Assembly (NCBI GenBank): GCA_032718475.1
Contig: JAUCBJ010008961.1
Location: 1-21,788 of the forward strand
Length of the DNA: 21,788 nucleotides
Direction: 5' to 3'
DNA from: Nemertoderma westbladi
Lineage: Eukaryota > Xenacoelomorpha > Nemertodermatida > Nemertodermatidae
Shown here piece by piece: positions 9,051 to 17,833 of the stretch. Each line of letters opens with the position of its first letter. Positions within the stretch are counted from its first letter, which is position 1. The position numbers were made by a program, and so were the translations under genes. The notes under the pieces are model-generated. The model saw only the letters and a list, made by a program, of their open reading frames with translations. It was not told the DNA's origin and made no database searches.

Positions 9051-9068
9051 ATTACCATATATGGTAAT
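9051..9068. repeat. 18-bp perfect palindrome in the LTR
   Basis: ATTACCATATATGGTAAT is its own reverse complement. It lies about 150 bases upstream of the putative TATA box, so it could be a protein-binding site in the U3 region. That role is only inferred. Confidence 0.5.
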
Positions 9069-9214
9069 AATTCGAGGTTTGGGCAGGCAATAGGGCTACA
9101 ATCCGGCCTCCTTATTGGACTAACTGCTTCCAGGTTGGTCTAATGCTAGCACGGACTGGAGAGCCAATAGGAGAGCGATTGAGTCACCCTATTGCATCAC
9201 CCCATCCGGATCAC

Positions 9215-9222
9215 CTATAAAT
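9215..9222 (+). promoter_or_regulatory. Putative LTR TATA box
   Basis: CTATAAAT lies about 490 bases into the LTR, followed by GC-richer sequence where a transcript start would be expected about 30 bases downstream. This is a motif match only. Confidence 0.4.
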
Positions 9223-9826
9223 TGGCGGTGTGCCGGTAGAGCCTTACTGTTATCCCTCACATGATCTGCTATCACCTTTGTACTTGCTGAGCTGTCCCTA
9301 TTCACTTTTGACGGATATTTTAGCGTATTTTCTGCAATTTGCTAATTTTGATTAATTTCTTGAAATGATTTGCTAGTGCGATTACTCTTGATTGTGTTTC
9401 TCAATTAATTCCTATCGATTACTGCTAATTACAACCGGAACTATGATTTCTACCTTTTGTTAATGGTTCTATGTGATTCCTTTCTACGCAATAATCCTAA
9501 GGGATTTCTGAGACTGTCAGACTTTGTGATTTGCATGCGCCGCTACGGTAGCTATTAGCATAATGGAGGGCTAAGGTGCCAGTAGGCGGTGGGCACATCG
9601 GGGGGTTGAGCGACTAAGGGAGAGCGGAGGATTCAAAAGCGGGCAACGCTGGCGGGGGTCAACGTTGCGGTCGGGCAATTTGGGCTGTAGGTTGGAGACC
9701 GCTCGCTGGTACAGTAATTAGGGGGCTGATGATCCAAGGTTTTGTCTCTATTTAGTATTAGGGGGCAGGAATTGGGTTAGTTAGGATGCCTAGATGTACC
9801 CGGGAGGGGCCTGCATACCTTACAGT

Positions 9827-9932
9827 AAGTAGGTTGCGAGTAAGTAGATTGCGAATTAGTCAATTGCGAATTATTATGTTGCGAGTTATATAATTGCAGA
9901 TTGTATAATTGCAAGTCGTGCTATTGTGATCT
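9827..9932. repeat. Degenerate 15-bp tandem repeat in the LTR
   Basis: About seven units of 15-16 bp share a TTGCGA or ATTGC core, for example AAGTAGGTTGCGAGT followed by AAGTAGATTGCGAATT. The units drift progressively toward the right end. The array lies in the downstream half of the LTR. Confidence 0.65.
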
Positions 9933-10930
9933 GTGATTGCTGACGTTGATTGGTGTGTTACTGAAGTGTGCCTATGATTACGAATGCTTAGGTAGGCGCC
10001 CCTTTCTCTTTGATAGATTTCTATTTCTTAGTTACAACAAATAATTACTGATTAGGTCAAAGTAATACGGCATTTTAGGCTATTACTAGCGAAACCTGTT
10101 GTGTAATAAATTAGAATTACGCATTCTGGAACTCTTAGTAATTAGTACGCTGTTACATATTTGTGACTGTAATTGATTAGTAAAATTAAGAATTAGTACG
10201 CAGCATAGCGGAGAGTAGCTAAGGTAATAATTTAGAGTACCGTAAACTATTCAAGCTAAGCGGTTATTTGCATTAGCGGGCAATAAACTAGATCGCAGTA
10301 GTCAGTACGCAAGACACTAGTAAGTTGCTGGCCTAAAGCCAGCTGCAGGCAAGTTTAGACCCAGAGCGGTAACACCTACGAAAGACATTGTACTGTACCA
10401 ATTTTGATTTATTTAAATATTCTCGCATTCACACATTTCGTTAGGGAACCCTCCGTATTCGCGATTAGAAAAGACGTAGGCATTAGCGTACTTCAACAGT
10501 AGTAAAATTAGGCGTAAGAATATACTCTGAGTGCAAAGCCCCTCGCACTCGTCTTAAGTAAGCTTAGGGAGCCGACTCGGGTTTATTGTTTTGGTTATTC
10601 CCGCGTGGCTCATAGATTCGAACAGTTAGCTCTCTATCGAGCGATCGGTAGAGAAAGGAACAAGCGATTTTGCAGGAGCTGTGTAAATTTAGTAAAATAT
10701 ATTAGCGGACGGCAGATTAGCGCCATCCAACGGTAAGTAGCGGTTTTGTATTTAGCAACCCTTACAATTTAGTAATAGCACGCTCCTGATCCCCTTTACT
10801 TAACAGTAGAGCAGTCTTTGTGTCTTATTGGTTAGGCGAGAGCTCATTAGGTTGGCAGAGAGGTATACGGGTATTTGTCTGTTCAACAGTTCTGCTGTTA
10901 GTATAGGTGTCGCGGTTGTTTAACAAAACT

Positions 10931-11186
10931 GTTGGCAGAAGAAGGCGTTGAAGTGGTAAAACCATGGCCTGGCAACTCACCGGAAATAAACCCAATAGAA
11001 AACCTGTGGAGGATCATGAAACTGCGTGTTTGGTTGCATAAGGCATCCAGTATTACTGAGCTGAAGAAAGTAATCGTCAAGGAATGGATCAATTTAAACC
11101 CAGATCTTTGCAAGAAATTGTCAGATTCTATGCCAAACCGAATAAATTTGTGTGTCAAAGCCAAATATCAATCTATTAAATATTAA
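10931..11186 (+). pseudogene. Tc1-like transposase, C-terminal part
   Basis: Continues the central piece once the LTR is discounted. It reads A-E-E-G-V-E-V-V-K-P-W-P-G-N-S-P-E-I-N-P-I-E-N-L-W, in which the E of N-P-I-E is the third catalytic residue, and ends with S-M-P-N-R and a stop at 11184-11186. Counting across the empty site, 35 residues separate the second catalytic D and this E. Classic Tc1 has 34. The S-P-D-L of most family members is S-P-E-I here. The reading frame of this piece is open to its natural end. Confidence 0.85.
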
Positions 11187-11277
11187 TATTGTAAAAATTA
11201 AATTAAATTGAATAAAATATCAGTGCCAAAATCACTTGTTGCTTTATATAACTGAAATAAGTAAAGTTGTTGAAAAT

Positions 11278-11312
11278 ATCGTAGTGTAACCAAACTTTTG
11301 CACAATACTGTA
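11278..11312 (-). repeat. Tc1-like right terminal inverted repeat
   Basis: Read inward on the minus strand the end is TACAGTATTGTGCAAAAG and continues T-rich, which matches the usual TACAGT...CAAAAGTTT type of Tc1/mariner end. The left partner is missing. TA at 11311-11312 is the target dinucleotide. Confidence 0.7.
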
Positions 11313-11757
11313 TATAAATTATTATCAATATTATTAAAAAAGCTAGAAACTTATGGTGTGATACGGCTGCCGTTAAAATTATTAGCTAGTTATCTTAGTA
11401 ACCCTAGATAGTACGTATAGGCAGTACAGTAGGTAGCCATATTTCTAGTACACTTAATCTTATATGCGGTAAACCTCAAGGATCCCTGTGTTATTGTGTC
11501 TTATTGTTTAGTATCTATATAAATGATCTACCCAATTGTACTAGACTTTTGGCGGTCCTTTTTGCCGACGACACGAGTTAAACACATAGTTCCCAATCAC
11601 CTGAAATATTATTAAGAGAAGCTAATCTCGAACTTGAAAAAGTCTCCAACTGGCTGATAGCCAATAAACTATCACTAAACCTTTCTAAAACAGAGTACAT
11701 GATGATATCGAAAAGAAAATTTTCCAACACCACCACCCTAATGCTCCAAATTAAAAA
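11313..11757 (+). pseudogene. LINE A RT, palm domain
   Basis: Begins near L-E-T-Y-G-V and S-Y-L-S-N. It then has G-K-P-Q-G-S (from 11468), a Y-I-N-D-L-P segment and the catalytic F-A-D-D box (11561-11572). It continues through N-W-L-I-A-N-K-L-S-L-N and K-T-E-Y-M-M-I-S. Stops interrupt the first part (near 11410-11430), and TAA at 11579-11581 follows the F-A-D-D-T-S codons. Inserted LINE B interrupts it at 11758-11762. It is inactive. The Y-I-N-D-L and K-L-S-L-N text fits the Jockey/CR1/L2 side of LINE RTs. Confidence 0.8.
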
Positions 11758-11762
11758 TAAAC

Positions 11763-12391
11763 TGGAAAAGGCAAAACGGCAAAAGGAATCAGAAGATGTC
11801 CACTCGTCATTTATCGTGGAAGGATTATCGGATAGACAACCTGGCGAAGATGATTTCAAACTGATCCGAAAACTTCTCGATTCCATAAACTGCCAAGATA
11901 TTCAAATCATGGGATTGCGTCGTCTGCTGAAGCCTGCCTTTTCCAAGTATCCTAGATTAGTAAAGGTTGAATTAAAGTCCCCTGCCGATCGACTGTTTGT
12001 TCTTAGGAGCAAAAAATTACTCTGCAATTTGACTGAGTTTAATCGAGTTTATCTCCGACCAGCTCTCACGACCGAAGCCATTCGGCATCGCAACGTTCTA
12101 CGAGTACATTCTTCAACGCTCAATAACCTGCGGGATAATTCTCCTAGAACTGTTGTGGTATATGATAATCGGGCTGATCGTTACGTCCTACGTCGCGCGA
12201 ACTCTGAGGGGAAAATTGATTGGCGTTACGTTGTAGCGATTTCTGAGGCCGACTATGACACCGCATCTGGAAAACTTGACACTCAACGTCAGAAAAATAA
12301 CTTCCGTACACCAATTATCGGACCAAGGTTTCAGAACCCGGCAACAGTAGTACGCGCTACAGCGGAGAACGATCAGGAGGTAACCCAGTAG
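11763..12391 (+). CDS. LINE B ORF1 protein, N-terminally truncated
   Basis: ORF1 proteins of LINEs bind the element RNA and form the transposition particle. The reading frame opens upstream at an ATG at 11699, but its first ~21 codons are LINE A RT sequence, so the true ORF1 part starts at 11763. It begins with a basic, glutamate- and lysine-rich stretch. A V-E-G-L-S-D segment and a P-R-L-V-K-V-E-L segment follow, then V-Y-L-R-P-A-L-T-T-E-A and a basic C-terminus. This order resembles the RRM-like fold of LINE ORF1 proteins (transposase_22-like). I see no zinc knuckle. The stop lies 38 bases before the next ORF's first in-frame codon. ORF1 assignment is by order and resemblance. Confidence 0.6.
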
Positions 12392-12456
12392 TAAACTTAT
12401 CTAACAAAACCACCGTTCTTAATGAAACTTTGACCACTCGTAATAACAATAGCGAT

Positions 12457-13308
12457 ATGGTTCCTAAATTATCATGTTATTTTGCTAATACACAATCTGT
12501 ACGTGACGAAAGTAAACGTGCAGAAGTGCAAGTTATATTATCTAACCACGATATAGTGGGAATTTGTGAAACTTTTCTAAAGAACGATGATGTAAATTCG
12601 TTAATAACAGGCAATGAACTTGAGAAGGAATATGAAATATTCCGATGGGACCGCGGTTCAGATCGCGGTTATGGAGGTGGTGTAATGCTTGCCTGTCAAG
12701 TCGCACTACACCCGGCCAAGGTATTTATACCTCTCAAGTTTCACAATATTGAATGTGTCGCGTTTGATACGTCTGTTCATGATAAATTTAGAATGGTATC
12801 TTTTTATCGCCCTCCTGAAACCTGCTATAGTGATAGGAATGCAATGTATGCTTATTTAAAACTACTTAACGAATTGCTTATATTTTTGTCTGAAATTGAC
12901 TACCCTGTGTACGTATTAGGTGACTTTAACCTTGGTGACATTGACTGGACTAATATTGGGTACAGACACAATACACAGTGCGATTTATTTATCGATGCAG
13001 TCTCTGCGTCAAACCTCTGTCAACTAGTTGACTTTCCAACGCGCAAATCTCGAACATTAGATCTTTTACTGTGCACTGACCCTATATTAGCGTCAGACTT
13101 AGTATGTGAACCTGCTATTGGTAATAGTGATCATGACGGTTTTTCGTTTTCCTTGGTTTTGTCAGCGCCACATGCCAGCAATTCCTTCACATCACAACCT
13201 AGGTTTAATTTTTCGAAGATGAATAAATCTGCTGTCTCAAATAGCTGCAATAGTTCAATCTGCTGTCTCTTGTCTCAAATAAATTGGGATACAGAATTCC
13301 TAAATTAA
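12457..13308 (+). CDS. LINE B APE-type endonuclease domain
   Basis: The apurinic-endonuclease domain of LINE ORF2 nicks the target to prime reverse transcription. Visible motifs, in order: A-N-T-Q-S near the start, V-G-I-C-E-T-F-L (catalytic E), Y-G-G-G-V-M-L, F-Y-R-P-P, V-L-G-D-F-N-L-G (catalytic D and N) and N-S-D-H-D-G-F-S (catalytic D/H). All key residues are present and the frame is unbroken to 13308. I chose the first ATG (12457); the frame is open 27 bases earlier. After the S-D-H motif it runs about 60 residues into linker sequence and stops where the RT domain should begin. It could still make a free endonuclease protein, but no promoter is visible. Confidence 0.85.
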   Translation: MVPKLSCYFANTQSVRDESKRAEVQVILSNHDIVGICETFLKNDDVNSLITGNELEKEYEIFRWDRGSDRGYGGGVMLACQVALHPAKVFIPLKFHNIECVAFDTSVHDKFRMVSFYRPPETCYSDRNAMYAYLKLLNELLIFLSEIDYPVYVLGDFNLGDIDWTNIGYRHNTQCDLFIDAVSASNLCQLVDFPTRKSRTLDLLLCTDPILASDLVCEPAIGNSDHDGFSFSLVLSAPHASNSFTSQPRFNFSKMNKSAVSNSCNSSICCLLSQINWDTEFLN

Positions 13309-13309
13309 C

Positions 13310-13579
13310 GTGGGATTCAGTAGTCAGTCAGTCCTGGAATTACGTAGGATTCATATGGATTTGGTGTACACTTATAAAATAATGCATAATCTTTTAGACC
13401 TTGATCCTGAAAAATACTTCCAGCGATCACTTTCAATTACTTGTGGCCACTCATATAAACTTCGAGGCATTAAATGTGCTACTAACCCAATATCGAATAT
13501 GTTCTTTAATCGAGTTGTAAATATCTGGAATGACCTCACCGATGATATTGTTACCAGCAATTTTGATAGGAATTTGTAA
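13310..13579 (+). pseudogene. LINE B RT C-terminal tail
   Basis: Contains R-R-I-H-M-D-L-V-Y-T-Y-K-I, then C-G-H-S-Y-K-L-R, F-F-N-R-V-V-N-I-W-N-D-L and a final short segment. These are the conserved C-terminal motifs after the RT in CR1/Jockey-type ORF2 proteins. It directly follows the endonuclease ORF's stop in another frame, with no RT motifs between them. The junction is therefore a large internal deletion, not only a frameshift. The tail itself has an uninterrupted frame. Confidence 0.8.
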
Positions 13580-13800
13580 CTTGTTTCGTTGTAAATTTTT
13601 ATTTCATTTAAATACTTTGTGCAATGCGTTGCATATTTTATATTAATTGATATTTACTTAAGCTAGAGTATCAGTCGCCTCGTTTACCGTGTTAACCTTT
13701 TTACTTTTTACTTTTGTCCTGGTCGGTACATTGTGCCTTTTATTGTGATTTTTAATGTTGTCTGTGCGCTACTCTAACTGGAGTTATCTCCGAATAATAT

Positions 13801-13815
13801 ATCTTATCTTATCTT
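13801..13815. repeat. LINE B 3' tail, (ATCTT)3
   Basis: Three ATCTT units end the LINE B 3' untranslated region and run into the TAAAC target duplication. Simple-repeat tails are typical of CR1/Jockey-type LINEs. Confidence 0.75.
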
Positions 13816-13818
13816 AAA

Positions 13819-14305
13819 CCTATTTCTGAAACTCTGATGACTAAATACTTAGGGCTGTAGATTGATTCTGACATGTCTTGGAAAACACACACTAACTATA
13901 CAGTATATACACAAAAAAATATCAAAATCCATTGGAATATTTTACAAGTTACGTTATGTCCTTCCGCGGCAAATATTGCGTATGCTTTACTTTACATTAA
14001 TCCATCCTTACATCTTTTTTATGCCCCTTATAGTTTGGGGTAACACATCATTCTTTCATTCACCCACTCAAGGTGTGTGTTAATAAAGTACTAAGAGCTA
14101 TATTTTCCGACTCCCGATCCTCAGCTACTCAACTTTACAAAGAACTATGGATTCTACCAATTGAAAAGTTATACATACAGCAAGTAGCTACGGTAATGTT
14201 TGATATATCCAACAATCCCGGCAATTCAAGTCTCTCTAATTTATTTTCAAAGGTCTCTGACATTCACCCATATAATACGAGAGCGACATGACAACATCGA
14301 AAAAT
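13819..14305 (+). pseudogene. LINE A RT, thumb and connection region
   Basis: Starts in frame with the LINE A piece left of LINE B and reads M-T-K-Y-L-G-L (13843-13857), then a TAG stop. In a shifted frame it continues K-K-I-S-K-S-I-G-I-F-Y-K-L-R, I-L-R-M-L-Y-F-T-L-I-H-P-Y and I-V-W-G-N-T. After another shift it reads V-N-K-V-L-R-A-I-F, E-L-W-I-L-P-I-E-K-L and H-P-Y-N-T-R-A-T (ending near 14289). These are the post-palm motifs of LINE RTs, in their normal order. TGA at 14290-14292 and a likely one-base loss in the following A run precede the minisatellite. Confidence 0.8.
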
Positions 14306-17300
14306 TACTATCTCCCTAATGTCCGTCTCGTTGTCGCCCATCGCTCTTTACTATCTCCCTAATGTCCGTCTCATTGTCGCCCATCGCTCTTTACTATCTC
14401 CCTAATGTCCGTCTCGTTGTCGCTCATCACTCTTTACTATCTCCCTAATGTCCGTCTCGTTGTCGCCAATCGCTCTTTACTATCTCCCTAATGTCCGTCT
14501 CGTTGTCGCTCATCGCTCTTTACTATCTCCCTAATGTCCGTCTCGTTGTCGCCCATTACTCTTTACTATCTCCCTAATGTCCGTCTCGTTGTTGCTCATC
14601 GCTCTTTACTATCTCCCTAATGTCCGTCTCGTTGTCGCTCATCGCTCTTTACTATCTCCCTAATGTCCGTCTCGTTGTCGCCCATCGCTCTTTACTATTT
14701 CCCTAATGTCTGTCTCATTGTCGCTCATCGCTCTTTACTATCTCCCTAATGTCCGTCTCGTTGTCGCTCATCGCTCTTTACTATCTCCCTAATGTCCGTC
14801 TCGTTGTCGCTCATCGCTCTTTACTATCTCCCTAATGTCCGTCTCGTTGTCGCCCATCGCTCTTTACTATCTCCCTAATGTCCATCTCGTTGTCGCTCAT
14901 CGCTCTTTACTATCTTCCTAATGTCCGTCTCGTTGTCGCCCATTGCTCTTTACTATCTCCCTAATGTCCGTCTCGTTGTCGCTCATCACTTTTTACTATC
15001 TCCCTAATGTCCGTCTCGTTGTCGCTCATCGCTCTTTACTATCTCCCTAATGTCCGTCTCATTGTCGCTCATCGCTCTTTACTATCTCCCTAATGTCCGT
15101 CTCGTTGTCGCTCATCACTTTTTACTATCTCCCTAATGTCCGTCTCGTTGTCGCTCATCGCTCTTTACTATCTCCCTAATGTCCGTCTCATTGTCGCTCA
15201 TCACTCTTTACTATCTCCCTAATGTCCATCTCGTTGTCGCCCATCGCTCTTTACTATCTCCCTAATGTCCGTCTCGTTGTCGCTCATCACTTTTTACTAT
15301 CTCCCTAATGTCCGTCTCGTTGTCGCTCATCGCTCTTTACTATCTCCCTAATGTCCGTCTCATTGTCGCTCATCGCTCTTTACTATCTCCCTAATGTCCG
15401 TCTCATTGTCGCTCATCGCTCTTTACTATCTCCCTAATGTCCGTCTCGTTGTCGCCCATCGCTCTTTACTATCTCCCTAATGTCCATCACGTTGTCGCTC
15501 ATCGCTCTTTACTATCTCCCTAATGTCCGTCTCATTGTCGCTCATCGCTCTTTACTATCTCCCTAATTTCCGTCTCGTTGTTGCCCATCGCTCTTTACTA
15601 TCTCCCTAATGTCCGTCTCGTTGTCGCTCATCGCTCTTTACTATCTCCCTAATATCCGTCTCGTTGTCGCACATCGCTCTTTACTATCTCCCTAATGTCC
15701 GTCTCATTGTCGCTCATCACTTTTTACTATCTCCCTAATGTCCTTCTCGTTGTTGCTCATCGCTCTTTACTATCTCCCTAATGTCCTTCTCATTGTCGCT
15801 CATCGCTCTTTACTATCTCCCTAATGTCCGTCTCATTGTCGCTCATCGCTCTTTACTATCTCCCTAATGTCCGTCTCATTGTCGCCCATCGCTCTTTACT
15901 ATCTCCCTAATGTCCGTCTCGTTGTCGCTCATCGCTCTTTACTATCTCCCTAATGTCCGTCTCATTGTCGCTCTTCGCTCTTTACTATCTCCCTAATGTC
16001 CGTCTCGTTGTCGCCCATCGCTCTTTACTATCTCCCTAATGTCCGTCTCGTTGTCGCTCATCGCTCTTTACTATCTCCCTAATGTCCGTCTCGTTGTCGC
16101 TCATCGCTCTTTACTATCTCCCTAATGTCCGTGTCGTTGTCGCCCATCGCTCTTTACTATTTCCCTAATGTCTGTCTCATTGTCGCTCATCGCTCTTTAC
16201 TATCTCCCTAATGTCCGTCTCGTTGTCGCTCATCGCTCTTTACTATCTCCCTAATGTCCGTCTCGTTGTCGCTCATCGCTCTTTACTATCTCCCTAATGT
16301 CCGTCTCGTTGTCGCCCATCGCTCTTTACTATCTCCCTAATGTCCGTCTCGTTGTCGCTCATCGCTCTTTACTATCTTCCTAATGTCCGTCTCGTTGTCG
16401 CCCATCGCTCTTTACTATCTCCCTAATGTCCATCTCGTTGTCGCTCATCACTTTTTACTATCTCCATAATGTCCGTCTCGTTGTCGCTCATCGCTCTTTA
16501 CTATCTCCCTAATGTCCGTCTCATTGTCGCTCATCGCTCTTTACTATCTCCCTAATGTCCGTCTCGTTGTCGCTCATCACTTTTTACTATCTCCCTAATG
16601 TCCGTCTCGTTGTCGCTAATCGCTCTTTACTATCTCCCTAATGTCCGTCTCATTGTCGCCCATTGCTCTTTACTATCTCCCTAATGTCCGTCTCGTTGTC
16701 GCCCATCGCTCTTTACTATCTCCCGAATGTCCGTCTCGTTGTCGCTCATCGCTCTTTACTATCTCCCTAATGTCCGTCTCGTTGTCGCTCATCGCTCTTT
16801 ACTACCTCCCTAATGTCCGTCTCGTTGTCGCTCATCGCTCTTTACTATCTCCCTAATGTCCGTCTCATTGTCGCTCATCGCTCTTTACTATCTCCCTAAT
16901 GTCTGTCTCATTGTCGCTCATCGCTCTTTACTATCTCCCTAATGTCCGTCTCGTTGTCGCTCATCGTTCTTTACTATCTCCCTAATGTCTGTCTCGTTGT
17001 CGCTCATCGCTCTTTACTATCTCCCTAATGTCCGTCTCATTGTCGCCCATCGCTCTTTACTATCTCCCTAATGTCCGTCTCGTTGTCGCCCATCGCTCTT
17101 TACTATCTCCCGAATGTCCGTCTCGTTGTCGCTCATCGCTCTTTACTATCTCCCTAATGTCCGTCTCGTTGTCGCTCAACGCTCTTTACTATCTCCCTAA
17201 TGTCTGTCTCGTTGTCGCTCATCGCTCTTTACTATTTCCCGAATGTCTGTCTCGTTGTCGCTCATCGCTCTTTACTATCTCACTAATGTCTGTCTCTTTG

Positions 17301-17833
17301 TCGCTCATCGCTCTTTACTATCTCCCTAATGTCCGTCTCGTTGTCGCTCATCGCTCTTTACTATCTCCCTAATGTCTGTCTCGTTGTCGCTCATCGCTCT
17401 TTACTATCTCCCTAATGTCCGTCTCGTTGTCGCTCATCGCTCTCTTTACTATTTCCCGAATGTCTGTCTCGTTGTCGCTCATCGCTCTTTACTATCTCCC
17501 TAATGTCCGTCTTGTTGTCGCTCATCGCTCTTTACTACCTCCCTAATGTCCGTCTCGTTGTCGCTCATCGCTCTTTACTATCTCCCTAATGTCCGTCTCG
17601 TTGTTGCTCATCGCTCTTTACTATCTCCCTAATGTCTGTCTCATTGTCGCTCATCGCTCTTTACTATCTCCCTAATGTCCGTCTCGTTGTCGCTCATCGT
17701 TCTTTACTATCTCCCTAATGTCTGTCTCGTTGTCGCTCATCGCTCTTTACTATCTCCCTAATGTCCGTCTCGTTGTCGCTCATCGCTCTTTACTATCTCC
17801 CTAATGTCCGTCTCATTGTCGCTCATCGCTCTT
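14306..17833 (+). repeat. 43-bp minisatellite, 82 units, born in LINE A ORF
   Basis: The unit runs TACTATCTCCCTAATGTCCG, then TCTCGTTGTCGCTCATCGCT, then CTT. The span of 3,528 bases equals 82 x 43 plus one 2-base insertion that I can see (extra CT just before 17447). Units differ by a few point changes only (G/A in TCTCGTTG, C/T in CGCCCATC or CGCTCATC, G/A in ATCGCT). One unit encodes Y-Y-L-P-N-V-R-L-V-V-A-H-R-S in the LINE A frame. The flanks continue that protein on both sides, so one unit was originally RT C-terminal coding sequence. Because 43 is not a multiple of 3, the frame rotates and the consensus meets TAA once per three units. The array is not itself coding. Confidence 0.95.

Larger units (their letters stand above)
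8727..10925. mobile_element. Solo LTR (2,199 bp) with 5-bp target duplication
   Basis: The insertion begins TGTTACGG and ends GTTTAACA, giving TG...CA ends and a TGTTA/TAACA inverted terminus. It is flanked by exact copies of AAACT (8722-8726 and 10926-10930). Removing the insertion plus one AAACT puts the two Tc1 transposase pieces back in a single frame. The interior has no retroviral-type coding domain, and the start and end are not repeated internally, so it reads as one long LTR left by recombination. A TATA-like box lies at 9215-9222 and AATAAA at about 10104. The TGTTA ends and 5-bp duplication suit BEL/Pao or Ty3/gypsy families; the choice is open, and so is the LTR's orientation (plus if the TATA box is right). 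Confidence 0.8.
8481..11312 (+). mobile_element. Tc1-like DNA transposon, 5'-deleted, split by LTR
   Basis: The plus-strand transposase is in two parts (8485-8726 and 10931-11186) around a 2,199-bp LTR insertion. It is followed by about 125 bases of 3' flank and a right terminal repeat ending CAAACTTTTGCACAATACTG then TA at 11311-11312. TA is the Tc1/mariner target. The left terminal repeat and the N-terminal half of the transposase (DNA-binding domain and first catalytic D) are absent. The element lies between two pieces of LINE A RT, so it inserted there or replaced part of it. Confidence 0.8.
11763..13814 (+). mobile_element. LINE B, inserted in LINE A, internally deleted
   Basis: A 2,052-bp insertion flanked by TAAAC at 11758-11762 and 13815-13819. 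It holds an ORF1 fragment, an APE endonuclease ORF and an RT C-terminal tail, then a 3' untranslated region and an ATCTT repeat tail. The RT core between endonuclease and tail (some 600 residues in the family) is missing. Excising it with one TAAAC rejoins LINE A codons in frame. The 5' end is truncated within ORF1. The short target duplication and simple-repeat tail fit target-primed LINE insertion. Confidence 0.8.

Noticed and set aside
8727-10925. Host gene or full LTR element inside the Tc1 interruption
   Set aside because: No coding domain is visible and the two ends are not repeated internally, so a single LTR fits better.
14306-17833. CRISPR-like repeat array
   Set aside because: Units are contiguous with no unique spacers, and the surrounding elements are eukaryotic.
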